9,080 nt of DNA from an uncultured Veillonella sp. (GCF_905209685.1 NZ_CAJLUB010000070.1:1-9080), one strand, 5' to 3'; positions 1 through 7,559 are shown, numbered from the stretch's first letter. The notes: generated by a model from the letters alone, not told the origin. Made by a program: numbers and translations.

Positions 1-94
1 ATCCATGTGTTTAGGCTAGTAAATAATATGTGTCCAGGAAAATGGGTACATATCATAGTAAAAGGGGCTTTATTACTGTAGTTTAATATTTAGC

Positions 95-120
95 CTATTA
101 TAAGTTAATAGCTATAATAG
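95..120 (-). terminator. Weak AT-rich hairpin downstream of cydDC
   Basis: An 8-bp inverted repeat, CTATTATA (95-102) and TATAATAG (113-120), lies 23 bases beyond the cydDC stop. It contains almost no GC pairs and no run of T follows it on the minus strand, so it is a poor intrinsic terminator. It is listed because nothing else at this end of the window could end the cydDC transcript. The true terminator may lie outside the window. Confidence 0.2.
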
Positions 121-142
121 ATAATTTAACTGATATTTATTT

Positions 143-3100
143 TTATTGAATACTTGCCATAGATAGGTAGCAATATTCGTAGAAATGACCACGAAGCGCA
201 ATTAACTCTTCATAAGTTCCATCTTCTATAATTTGACCTTTATCCATAAATAAGATACGGTCCATTTGCTCTAATCCTTCTAACTGATGTGTAATGTATA
301 AGCATGTTTTATCCTTTACATATTCCATCAAATCACGATGTAAAGCCTTTCTTGTTACTTGATCTAAACCTTCCAATGGTTCATCCAATAAAACGATTTG
401 TGGATTTCGCAAGAATAATCGAGCTAATGCAACCCTTTGACGTTCACCACCACTTAAGCCATGACCACCACTACCAACAATCGTATTAAGACCTACTGGC
501 AATCTATCCACTACAGAGCGCAAGGAAGCACGATCGATAGCACACTCTAAATCAGCTGCTGAAGCATCCGGCCTTGCTAGTCGAATATTATCCTCAAAGG
601 ACGCATGGAAGATATACGTATCTTGTGTAATAGTTCCCAACGCATTACGCCATGTATCTATAGAAATATCCTTTAATTCTACGTCACCTACATGAATGGA
701 ACCACCATAATCATATAAACGCTCAAGCATATTAAATAATGTAGTCTTACCAGAGCCACTAGCACCAACGATGGCAACTGATTGACCTTGCTTAATGTCT
801 AATCTAAGATGTTCATAAATACAACGCTCTTTATTATAACCAAAAGATACATCGGTAAAGGTAATATCTCGATTAGCATTGAATGGTTTTGGTGCCTTCG
901 GGTCTACCACAGGCATTGGCTCATTGGCGAGTGCCATGAGACGACTCGTAGCTACCTTGCTTTCAGCACCATGATGAACGGCAGCAATCATAGGTTGTAA
1001 CGCCTCAAACCAAGCTTGTGTACCAATGGCAGCAACCGCTACCATAACACTAGCCCAAGCGCCGGTCAAAGCATTAGCAGCCAATATGGCTACAATAACA
1101 ACAGTAATTTGCACACCACCTAGGAACAGCGTATTCCCTAAGTTCATGCCACGCTCAATAACACCCTTATTAGTATCAACAATATGCATCATATGTTGAA
1201 TACGATGATAGACTAAATCTTCATTGCCATAGCTAATGACATCCTCTAAGCTATCCATAGTATCACTTAATAGTGATTTATACTCCCCTTGTTGAGGTCC
1301 AATCTCAGTCAATGATTGTTTATTATGAGCATATACAACTAAAGGCAATACCAAACCTAATACTAGGGACGACAAAACTATAGGCGTAACCAAAGTGCTA
1401 TCAATCGTAGAAACGCCATAGGCTACTAAAACAGTTAAAGCAATGGCTGCTACAGGAGGAATTAATGTGCGCAAATAGAAGAATTGTAATACTTCTATAT
1501 CCCCCATAATACGGCCTAACATATCCCCCGCACCAAAGCGTTTAAGAATAGCTGGTGCTAATGGTTCCAAATGAGCATAGAACCATACACGTAAACCATA
1601 TAATCCTTGGAATGCCATCCGATGAGATGTATAGCGCTCAAAATAGCGACATACGGCACGGCTAACGCCGAAGAATCGAACCCCTACAATGGCAAGGCTC
1701 AAATAAGTAAGGCCTGGTTGCAATGCAGCTGAAGCCAATAACCATGCAGACACAGTTAAAAGCCCTACATTCATGAATACCGTTAAAAATGTAAAAATCA
1801 AAGCTAATACTAAAGACCACTTTGCAGGACTTAATACAGAGAATAATAAACGCCATCCTTGTAAGCCCATAGTAGACGTTGACACTTCAGATGTATGTGT
1901 ATCGTTTCCGCGTACATAAGCACCTTTTTTATCAACAGGAATTGAATAATCTAGGTCATCTCTATCTTGAATATCAAATGATTTCCCTGTTTGCAACTGC
2001 TCTTCAATAGTTGAAGAAAATTCGCCTAAACCAGAGATGACCAGGTCTTTAAAATATCCATCTACCGCAATAAGCTCTTCATAAGAACCTTGTTGAATAA
2101 TGCGCCCCTGTTTTAAAACGTATAACGTAGAAGCCCAGTGCATCGTTTGTAGGCGATGGCCAATAATAATAACAATTTTATTCTCCATCAAACGTTGGAT
2201 AGCACTACTTATGATAGATTCTGTTTTTACATCAAGATGTGCCGTTACCTCATCGAGAATTAACACTTGCCCTTTTCGTAAGAAAGCACGTGCTAACGCC
2301 ACCCGTTGACGTTCGCCACCACTAAGACCTAAGCCACCTTCACCAATAACCGTATCAAGACCTTCTTGTTGTCTATTGATCACATCCAGTAGCTGTACTT
2401 CTTTACATGCCGCTATAATCTCTTCATCACTTACATTCATTCCAAAGGATAATACATCGCGTAATGTTCCTTTCATGATATGAGGATGCTGGGATACATA
2501 AGTAATTTGTTGACGCCACCACTCAATATCGATGTCACAAACATCAAGACCATCGATGGCAACAGTACCTTTAGGAGCAGTTAAAAAGCCTCCAATAATA
2601 TGAGCGATTGTAGATTTCCCGGCTCCACTTTCACCAACAAGCATAATCGGAGAATTGCGTTTAGCCTCTAATGAAATATGTTGTACCCCATTTTCACTAT
2701 CTTCATAGGTAAAGGTTAAATCCTTAATTTCAATAGCTTGTATAGGTCCTTGAAGTTTAGATTGTCCACCTACAGGTAACGATGGCTGACGATTCATAAA
2801 CTCTTCGTATTTTAAAATGGAGGTCTTCCCTGCCATTCCCGTATGGAATGCAGCCCCCAGTTGTCTAAATGGCGTATAAAACTCTGGTGCTAATAACAAA
2901 ATAAAGAAGGCTGAAAAGAATGGAATTTCACCATCCAATAATGTTAAGCCCAGGTATACAGCAATCAATGCCGTACTAATAGTACTTACAAGTTCAAGAA
3001 CCAATGCAGATAAGAATGCCACGCGCAACACACGCAAAGTAGAGTCTTTAAACTCTTCAGATAAACGACCAATGACCTTGATTTGATCCTTCGCACGGCC

Positions 3101-3727
3101 AAAAAGTTTTAATGTGGTGATACCTTGCAATACATCGAGGAAATGCCCAGACAAAAAACTCATACGTTCCCACTGTTCTTTATTGAGGCGATCTGCTTGC
3201 TTGCCGATTAAGATCATAAAGAATGGAATTAATGGTACTGTAACAATTAGTATGATGCCAATAATAGGCAATGTATCTACAATAGCAATGCCCATAATAA
3301 GAGGAATCATAATAGCATATAAAATTTGCGGAATATATCGAGCTACGTAAGCATCTACTTGCTCTAATCCATCTGTAAGCATATGGATTACATCGCCGTG
3401 GCGCTCCTTATGTTGAACACCTAGCTTAAACATATGTGCTAAAGCTCGTTTTCTAAAGGTTGCTTTTACCGCACTTCCCAATCGGTTGGCTACAGATTCT
3501 TGCACATAATGTGCTAGTAATCTCACAATAATAGCAATCCCTAAATAGATAATGGTATACCTTTCATCGTGTAAGGTATTTTCAGAAAAAATAAAATTAT
3601 TAATTAAGGTTCCAAAGAACCAAGCTTGCCCAACAATAGATAGACTTTCAACTAAACAAGTTAATCCTAGTAATAAAAGCTGACCTTTATGTTCTAGCAA
3701 CGCTTTAAAGGCGGTACGCTGTATCAT
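143..3727 (-). CDS. cydDC: Fused CydD-CydC ABC transporter for cytochrome bd assembly (1194 aa)
   Basis: One polypeptide carries two complete ABC half-transporters. The N-terminal half (about 1-565) is CydD-like: membrane segments between residues 16 and 285, Walker A GESGAGKST at 365-373, Q-loop Gln413, LSGGERQR at 468-475, Walker B ending in Asp492-Glu493, and H-loop His524. The C-terminal half (about 625-1194) is CydC-like: membrane segments about 636-900, Walker A GASGSGKTT at 988-996, Gln1035, LSGGERQR at 1091-1098, Asp1115-Glu1116, and His1147. Both ATP sites look intact. A polar linker (about 570-620) joins the halves. In E. coli CydD and CydC are separate subunits of an inner-membrane transporter needed to mature cytochrome bd; reported substrates are thiols and, more recently, heme. 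Its position just after cydAB supports this role. The start has a good ribosome site (AGGGGA before ATACTATG). Only a weak TAAAAT -10-like match (3772-3777) precedes it. Walker B continues DEVTAHLD, with Val where Pro is usual. Confidence 0.95.
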   Translation of the reverse strand: MIQRTAFKALLEHKGQLLLLGLTCLVESLSIVGQAWFFGTLINNFIFSENTLHDERYTIIYLGIAIIVRLLAHYVQESVANRLGSAVKATFRKRALAHMFKLGVQHKERHGDVIHMLTDGLEQVDAYVARYIPQILYAIMIPLIMGIAIVDTLPIIGIILIVTVPLIPFFMILIGKQADRLNKEQWERMSFLSGHFLDVLQGITTLKLFGRAKDQIKVIGRLSEEFKDSTLRVLRVAFLSALVLELVSTISTALIAVYLGLTLLDGEIPFFSAFFILLLAPEFYTPFRQLGAAFHTGMAGKTSILKYEEFMNRQPSLPVGGQSKLQGPIQAIEIKDLTFTYEDSENGVQHISLEAKRNSPIMLVGESGAGKSTIAHIIGGFLTAPKGTVAIDGLDVCDIDIEWWRQQITYVSQHPHIMKGTLRDVLSFGMNVSDEEIIAACKEVQLLDVINRQQEGLDTVIGEGGLGLSGGERQRVALARAFLRKGQVLILDEVTAHLDVKTESIISSAIQRLMENKIVIIIGHRLQTMHWASTLYVLKQGRIIQQGSYEELIAVDGYFKDLVISGLGEFSSTIEEQLQTGKSFDIQDRDDLDYSIPVDKKGAYVRGNDTHTSEVSTSTMGLQGWRLLFSVLSPAKWSLVLALIFTFLTVFMNVGLLTVSAWLLASAALQPGLTYLSLAIVGVRFFGVSRAVCRYFERYTSHRMAFQGLYGLRVWFYAHLEPLAPAILKRFGAGDMLGRIMGDIEVLQFFYLRTLIPPVAAIALTVLVAYGVSTIDSTLVTPIVLSSLVLGLVLPLVVYAHNKQSLTEIGPQQGEYKSLLSDTMDSLEDVISYGNEDLVYHRIQHMMHIVDTNKGVIERGMNLGNTLFLGGVQITVVIVAILAANALTGAWASVMVAVAAIGTQAWFEALQPMIAAVHHGAESKVATSRLMALANEPMPVVDPKAPKPFNANRDITFTDVSFGYNKERCIYEHLRLDIKQGQSVAIVGASGSGKTTLFNMLERLYDYGGSIHVGDVELKDISIDTWRNALGTITQDTYIFHASFEDNIRLARPDASAADLECAIDRASLRSVVDRLPVGLNTIVGSGGHGLSGGERQRVALARLFLRNPQIVLLDEPLEGLDQVTRKALHRDLMEYVKDKTCLYITHQLEGLEQMDRILFMDKGQIIEDGTYEELIALRGHFYEYCYLSMASIQ

Positions 3728-3837
3728 AGTATCCCCTATGGTAAATATAGTTAATATAAAAAATCATATGAATTTTAGAATCCAATATATACGAACAAAT
3801 GAATCTAAATTTATCAATATTATATTCATCTTACCAC

Positions 3838-3868
3838 AAAAAAGAGGCGTGCCGCTACGACACGCCTC
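3838..3868 (-). terminator. Rho-independent terminator after cydB
   Basis: On the minus strand the arms GAGGCGTG and CACGCCTC pair perfectly (3844-3868). A further G-U, C-G and G-C extend the stem to 11 pairs around a UAG loop. Six T residues follow (3838-3843). It sits about 50 bases after the cydB stop and about 110 bases before the cydDC start. It therefore separates cydAB from cydDC transcription, unless readthrough occurs. Confidence 0.92.
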
Positions 3869-3917
3869 ACATTGAGACTTAAATTTTATAACTCACTAGA
3901 GTTATAAAGCTATTCTA

Positions 3918-4937
3918 TTAATAGTGTAAGTCTTTTTCAGATACACGATGACGGAATGTCCAGTATACCCAGATTTGGTAAGCCAATACAATTGGCACAA
4001 ATACGAAGGCTACACAAGTCATCAATGTCAATGTGTAAGTAGAGTTACCTGCATTTGCAATAGTTAAGCTCCAGTCAGGATTCAAAGAAGAAACCATGAT
4101 GCGAGGGAACAAACCTGCAAAGTAAGCAGCCGTTACAGAAATAACAGTTAAGGAGCTAAATACAAAGCCCCATTTTGTATTACGAGTACGTGCAGCACCC
4201 CAAGAAATGAGGAAGAACACGATTGCTAATGCGAAGCACACGATTGCTAATACAGAGTTGAACAAATCTGTACATACATATGTAGCAGCAACCAATACTA
4301 AAGCACCGATTGCAGTAGGAACACCAACTACCAAAGAAGCTGCGCGAGCGCGTTCGGAAACAGCACCAGCTGTTTTGATAGAAGTGAATAAGCCACCATG
4401 GTATGTGAATACCAAGATAAACGCAATACCGCAAAGTACTGTGTATGGGCTTAATAAATCAAAGAATGTGCCTACATAGGTCATGCTTGCATCGATTGGA
4501 GTACCTTGAATCAAGTTACCAACTGTAACGCCCCACAATAATGCAGGAATCAAGGAACCAAAGAAGATGCAGTAGTCAAAAGTTTTACGCCATAACAAGT
4601 TAGGGCTCTTGGAGCGGAATTCAAAAGATACACCGCGGATAATAAGAGCCGCAAGCATTAAGAATAACGCTAAATAGAAACCACTAAACAATGTAGCATA
4701 TACATGAGGGAAGGATGCAAATAATGCACCACCTGCAGTAATCATCCATACCTCGTTACCATCCCAAACAGGGCCCAAGGCATTGATCATTTGACGACGT
4801 TCAACGTCAGTTTTACCGATGAATGGTAATAAAATACCAGTACCATAGTCAAAACCTTCTAATAAGAAGAAGCCAGCGAATAGTACAGTAATTAAAATAA
4901 ACCATACCACTTCAAGGTTATTAAAAATTAATTCCAT
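3918..4937 (-). CDS. cydB: Cytochrome bd ubiquinol/menaquinol oxidase subunit II
   Basis: CydB partners CydA in the membrane-bound bd-type quinol oxidase, which reduces O2 to water without pumping protons. The 339-residue protein is almost entirely hydrophobic, with about eight to nine membrane helices, and has the usual family length. Diagnostic family blocks are visible: LEGFDYGTG near 26-34, ERRQMINALGPVWDGNEVW at about 46-64, the ITAGGALFASFP stretch after it, and RGVSFEFRSK at 101-110. The acidic residues Glu27, Asp30 and Asp59 lie in the conserved first helices. The start codon lies inside the 3' end of cydA, a 10-base overlap in which ATGGAATTAA holds both the cydB start and the cydA stop. 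An AGGAGG seven bases upstream, still within cydA, supports this start and implies translational coupling. It is the last gene before a strong terminator. Confidence 0.97.
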   Translation of the reverse strand: MELIFNNLEVVWFILITVLFAGFFLLEGFDYGTGILLPFIGKTDVERRQMINALGPVWDGNEVWMITAGGALFASFPHVYATLFSGFYLALFLMLAALIIRGVSFEFRSKSPNLLWRKTFDYCIFFGSLIPALLWGVTVGNLIQGTPIDASMTYVGTFFDLLSPYTVLCGIAFILVFTYHGGLFTSIKTAGAVSERARAASLVVGVPTAIGALVLVAATYVCTDLFNSVLAIVCFALAIVFFLISWGAARTRNTKWGFVFSSLTVISVTAAYFAGLFPRIMVSSLNPDWSLTIANAGNSTYTLTLMTCVAFVFVPIVLAYQIWVYWTFRHRVSEKDLHY

Positions 4938-6316
4938 AATCTCGCCTCCTCTTTTTCAACTACATCGTGAGATGGGTTACCATCTGGACCTTTTTTGATG
5001 TGTTCTACAGCAAGGTAGAGAGCTGCAATAGCTGCTACGATGTACACAACTGTAAAGCCGATGATAGTAGTCATAATTTCTGGAGCTGTAACGGCTTTAG
5101 ATGCACCGTCTGCAGTTAATTGCAAGCCATATACAAGCCATGGTTGACGACCTGCTTCTGCTACAAACCAACCTGTGGAATGAGCAATGAATGGCAATGG
5201 CAATGTCCAGAACATAATTTTCAAGAATGTGCGATTACCAACCAATTTATCTTTTGCATTAAGGATAAGACCTACGAATGCAACGAGTAACATAATGGAA
5301 CCAGCTGCAACCATGATACGGAATGTCCAGAAGATTGCTGGAACATCTGGAATATAGTTACCAGGACCATATTGAGCCTCGGATTTAGCTTGAAGATCTT
5401 TGATACCTTCTACTTTACCAGAAGTAAAGGAGTTTTGAGTCAAGAAGGACAAACCACCAGGGATTTCAAGTGCGCCCGTATTTTTTTGTGCTTTAGTATC
5501 AATGTTAGCTACCAAAGAGAATGGAGCTGGATCTTGTGTTTCCCACAATGCTTCCATCGCAGCCATTTTCATAGGTTGTACTTTTGTAATGTATTGACCT
5601 TGATGATGACCTGCCAAAGCGCCTAAAGTACCGAATACAAGAGCAATAACCATGCCCCATTTAGCGGAACGACGGTAGAAGTCTGTCGCATTGTTGCGCA
5701 ATAAGTGCCATGCACTGATAGACATGATAATTACGCCTGCTGTTAATAAACCATTCAACACGATATGGAAGAATTGGCCTGGTACATAGCCGTTTTGAAC
5801 AATTGTTAAGAAATTGTCCATTTCTGCACGGCCATTGCGAATTACATAACCTACAGGATGTTGCATGAAGGAGTTCGCTACGAGAATCCAGAATGCAGAT
5901 AGGTTTGTACCTAATGCTACCAACGTAGCTACAAGGGCATGAACAGTTTTATTTAAACGATCCCAGCCAAAGATCCATACACCCATGAATGTAGATTCCA
6001 AGAAAAATGCCATTAATGCTTCAAGGGCCAATGGAGCGCCGAAAATGTCACCCATAAAACGAGAATATTCTGCCCAGTTCATACCGAAATGGAATTCCTG
6101 AACAATACCAGTTACCACACCCATAGCAAAGTTAATTAGGAACAATTTGCCCCAGAATTTTGCCATTTTTTTGTATACTTCTTTACCAGTAGACACATAT
6201 GTCCACTCTAAGATAGCTACAGTCACTGTCATGCCTAGTGTGAACGGCACAAACAACCAGTGATAGATAGATGTTAGCGCAAATTGTAATCGAGCTAAAT
6301 CTACAGCTTCAAACAT
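4928..6316 (-). CDS. cydA: Cytochrome bd quinol oxidase subunit I, short Q-loop form
   Basis: CydA carries the three hemes (b558, b595, d) and the quinol site of bd oxidase. Residues matching the E. coli ligands and proton path are visible: His19 (high-spin heme), Glu99 and Glu107 in the LALEALMAFFLEST block, His184 and Met335 (in FRIMV) as probable b558 ligands, and the GRQPW motif at 389-393. The quinol-loop pair corresponding to E. coli Lys252/Glu257 is present as Lys250/Glu255 in KVQPMKMAAMEALWE. At 462 residues, against about 520 in E. coli, it lacks the long C-terminal Q-loop insertion, so it belongs to the short-Q-loop class common in Firmicutes. About nine membrane helices are expected. 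The start is supported by AAGGAGG seven bases upstream. It lies 63 bases after the Rrf2 regulator on the same strand, with no terminator between them, so co-transcription is likely. Confidence 0.98.
   Translation of the reverse strand: MFEAVDLARLQFALTSIYHWLFVPFTLGMTVTVAILEWTYVSTGKEVYKKMAKFWGKLFLINFAMGVVTGIVQEFHFGMNWAEYSRFMGDIFGAPLALEALMAFFLESTFMGVWIFGWDRLNKTVHALVATLVALGTNLSAFWILVANSFMQHPVGYVIRNGRAEMDNFLTIVQNGYVPGQFFHIVLNGLLTAGVIIMSISAWHLLRNNATDFYRRSAKWGMVIALVFGTLGALAGHHQGQYITKVQPMKMAAMEALWETQDPAPFSLVANIDTKAQKNTGALEIPGGLSFLTQNSFTSGKVEGIKDLQAKSEAQYGPGNYIPDVPAIFWTFRIMVAAGSIMLLVAFVGLILNAKDKLVGNRTFLKIMFWTLPLPFIAHSTGWFVAEAGRQPWLVYGLQLTADGASKAVTAPEIMTTIIGFTVVYIVAAIAALYLAVEHIKKGPDGNPSHDVVEKEEARLWN
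4945..4950 (-). promoter_or_regulatory. cydB ribosome binding site inside the cydA coding end
   Basis: AGGAGG lies seven bases before the cydB ATG and is read as part of the Glu-Glu-Ala codons near the cydA C-terminus. Together with the 10-base gene overlap it indicates coupled translation, which suits the 1:1 subunit stoichiometry of the oxidase core. Confidence 0.85.
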
Positions 6317-6323
6317 GTGTTTT

Positions 6324-6330
6324 CCTCCTT
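6324..6330 (-). promoter_or_regulatory. Strong cydA ribosome binding site
   Basis: AAGGAGG sits seven bases before the cydA ATG. It is a near-perfect match to the anti-Shine-Dalgarno sequence and fixes the start codon. Confidence 0.85.
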
Positions 6331-6345
6331 AGAATAAAATACCTA

Positions 6346-6357
6346 CATCACTTGATG
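6346..6357. promoter_or_regulatory. Small dyad upstream of cydA, possible operator
   Basis: CATCA-CT-TGATG is a perfect 5+5 dyad about 30 bases upstream of cydA, between rrf2 and cydA. On the minus strand it is flanked by CT on one side and AG on the other, with one unpaired base, which widens the symmetry slightly. There is no T-run and the stem is short, so it is not a terminator. An operator or an RNA hairpin in the leader are the alternatives. I found no convincing -35/-10 pair beside it. Confidence 0.25.
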
Positions 6358-6379
6358 AGCTTTTACTAAAAACCTTGTA

Positions 6380-6832
6380 TCATTGCGCTTGTGAATATGG
6401 CAACGCTTCAGCCTCAATCAACTGCTCACGTTGAGCAAGAGTTTTAAAGTTAACCTGCTCCAACTGAGTAATTAATTGGTCCTGAATCGTCCCCATAGCC
6501 TCATTGATAGCACAATGCCCCATACAAGACTTAGAGCAAGAACCTACATCATATAAACACCGTTGTAAATACGCATCCCCTTCTACCGCTCTAATTACAT
6601 CGAGCAATGAAATCTCTTGAGGGTCTCGATTGAGGGCAAACCCACCATCTACACCGCGAAAGGATTTCATAATCCCAGCTGCAATGAGACTACGCATAAT
6701 CTTGAGCAAGAATCGTTCTGGAATCAATTCCTGCTCAGCCAATACAGAGCCAGTTATCTTCGTTCCCGAAGGTAATAGCGCCATATGCAAGACCATGCGA
6801 AATGCATAATCCGTGGCCTGATTTAACTTCAT
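6380..6832 (-). CDS. Rrf2-family transcriptional regulator with four clustered cysteines
   Basis: This 150-residue protein has the N-terminal winged helix of Rrf2/IscR/NsrR regulators. It opens MKLNQATDYAFRMVLHMAL; the recognition region is at about 26-56 (GSVLAEQELIPERFLLKIMRSL) and the wing RGVDGGFAL at 59-67. Behind it lie Cys92, Cys99, Cys103 and Cys107 (CX6CX3CX3C), in the place where IscR and NsrR bind an Fe-S cluster. Cluster binding is therefore likely, and sensing of O2, NO or Fe-S status is inferred. An upstream in-frame ATG at 6896-6898 would add 22 residues, but it lies inside the palindrome and upstream of the predicted transcription start. The ATG at 6832 has AAAGGAG five bases before it and begins at the conserved family N-terminus. 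The gene precedes cydAB on the same strand, so control of cytochrome bd is the natural guess. I cannot assign it to IscR, NsrR or CymR specifically. Confidence 0.92.
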   Translation of the reverse strand: MKLNQATDYAFRMVLHMALLPSGTKITGSVLAEQELIPERFLLKIMRSLIAAGIMKSFRGVDGGFALNRDPQEISLLDVIRAVEGDAYLQRCLYDVGSCSKSCMGHCAINEAMGTIQDQLITQLEQVNFKTLAQREQLIEAEALPYSQAQ

Positions 6833-6837
6833 AAGGT

Positions 6838-6844
6838 CTCCTTT
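6838..6844 (-). promoter_or_regulatory. Ribosome binding site that fixes the rrf2-type regulator start
   Basis: AAAGGAG lies five bases before the ATG at 6832. The alternative ATG at 6898 has no such element and falls within the operator-like palindrome, so this site decides the start. Confidence 0.8.
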
Positions 6845-6877
6845 CTCGTGCACTCGGACAAACGTATTACTAAATCT

Positions 6878-6906
6878 AGTATAATCGAAATAAAACAATA
6901 CTGCAA
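6878..6906 (-). promoter_or_regulatory. Sigma-70-type promoter of the regulator-cydAB operon
   Basis: On the minus strand TTGCAG (6901-6906) and TATACT (6878-6883) are separated by exactly 17 bases. The -10 matches TATAAT at five of six positions; the -35 keeps TTG. Transcription would begin near 6871, leaving a leader of about 40 bases before the ATG at 6832. The palindrome at 6890-6920 covers the -35 and most of the spacer, an arrangement expected for repression. Confidence 0.7.
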
Positions 6907-6920
6907 TGGTATTGTTTTAT
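6890..6920. promoter_or_regulatory. Perfect 12+12 palindrome over the promoter, probable Rrf2 operator
   Basis: ATAAAACAATAC (6890-6901) and GTATTGTTTTAT (6909-6920) are exact reverse complements around a 7-base centre. The 31-bp element spans the -35 and about two thirds of the spacer of the regulator's promoter. Rrf2 proteins bind as dimers to dyads of about this size, so autoregulation is the simplest reading. The sequence is not an obvious match to the classical IscR or NsrR consensus. The arms are AT-rich with no T-run beyond them, which argues against a terminator. Confidence 0.65.
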
Positions 6921-7016
6921 ATATTGAGAATTAGCATATATAGATTTTATGCCCATTAATATGGTATTATCTGAATATTTTTATGTCCCTTAAATAGCAT
7001 TATGAATTCTATTATC

Positions 7017-7046
7017 AAAAAAAGACTGCCCACGAATGAGCAGTCT
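7017..7046 (-). terminator. Rho-independent terminator after moaB
   Basis: On the minus strand AGACTGCTCA pairs with TGGGCAGTCT (one G-U) around a UUCG tetraloop (7023-7046). Seven T residues follow (7017-7023). It begins just beyond the moaB stop and isolates the deacetylase-moaB unit from the regulator-cyd operon. The roughly 100 AT-rich bases between it and the palindrome show nothing further. Confidence 0.93.
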
Positions 7047-7053
7047 AAATATA

Positions 7054-7548
7054 TTATTTTGTAATTTCTCGAACGAGATGGGCCATTTCAGGAATGATAA
7101 GTTTACTCATAGCTAATGTAACGGCACCTACAGAGCCTGGCACAGAGAACATCAAGGTGTTATTGTTGACCCCTGCTTCAGCACGAGACGCCATCGCCTT
7201 AGTACCAATATCCTCTGTATAGGACAAATATCTAAAGATTTCACCAAATCCAGGAATATGTTTCTCATAGAGGCTATTCGCAGCTTCAATTGTCACATCT
7301 CGCTTAGCAATGCCAGTGCCACCTGTAGAAATGATAACATCAATATTTTCATCATTACACCATGGGATCATAGCATTTCTAATTTCATCGTAATCATCAA
7401 TAACAATTTTACGATCTGCCACAATATGGTCTGCTTGTTCTAAAAACTCTTGTACTTTATTACCGCCTTTATCGGTTTCAAAGGTACGAGTATCAGAAAC
7501 TGTTAAAACAGCAACGCGTAAAGGTCTTGCTACAACTTCGTAAGACAT
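7054..7548 (-). CDS. moaB: MoaB/MogA-family molybdenum cofactor protein
   Basis: This 164-residue protein belongs to the family that adenylylates molybdopterin before metal insertion (MogA) or stands in for that enzyme (MoaB). Family blocks are clear: VLTVSDTR at 14-21, the phosphate-binding STGGTG at 74-79, RDVT at 83-86, PGFGE at 99-103, SRAEAG at 121-126 and VPGSVGAV at 136-143. The IFRYLSY and SRAEAGVNNNTLMFSVPGS stretches look closer to MoaB than to MogA, but this is judged by eye. An in-frame ATG at 7593 would add 15 residues that lie within the deacetylase gene and lack family similarity. The ATG at 7548 has AGGAGG four bases upstream and is preferred. No other Moco genes are in the window. 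The gene begins eight bases after the deacetylase stop and ends at a strong terminator. Confidence 0.9.
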   Translation of the reverse strand: MSYEVVARPLRVAVLTVSDTRTFETDKGGNKVQEFLEQADHIVADRKIVIDDYDEIRNAMIPWCNDENIDVIISTGGTGIAKRDVTIEAANSLYEKHIPGFGEIFRYLSYTEDIGTKAMASRAEAGVNNNTLMFSVPGSVGAVTLAMSKLIIPEMAHLVREITK

Positions 7549-7552
7549 AGTT

Positions 7553-7559
7553 CCTCCTA
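7553..7559 (-). promoter_or_regulatory. moaB ribosome binding site overlapping the deacetylase stop codon
   Basis: On the minus strand TAGGAGG holds both the deacetylase stop codon (TAG, 7559-7557) and the AGGAGG of moaB (7558-7553), four bases before the moaB ATG. Ribosomes ending on the first gene would sit directly on the initiation site of the second, so translation is probably coupled. Confidence 0.8.

Noticed and set aside
2100..3350. Plus-strand open frames antisense to cydDC (2100-2309 and 3114-3350)
   Set aside because: Composition and lack of motifs mark them as shadows of the ABC transporter gene.
3772..3800. Promoter for cydDC (TTTGTT with TAAAAT)
   Set aside because: The -10-like TAAAAT is fair, but the -35 is poor at any normal spacing in this AT-rich gap. 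It is mentioned in the cydDC entry and not called as a feature.
4180..4479. Open frames on both strands inside cydB (minus 4180-4434, plus 4207-4479)
   Set aside because: Both lie wholly within a well-supported cydB and have no ribosome site or recognisable domain. The plus-strand product is simply the antisense of CydB codons.
5372..5626. Plus-strand open frame antisense to cydA
   Set aside because: It is rich in Phe, Cys and Ser with no domain, no ribosome site and full overlap with a certain gene.
6833..6898. N-terminal extension of the Rrf2 regulator starting at the ATG at 6898
   Set aside because: The ATG lies inside the promoter palindrome and upstream of the inferred transcription start, and it has no ribosome site. 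The family N-terminus and a good AAAGGAG belong to the ATG at 6832.
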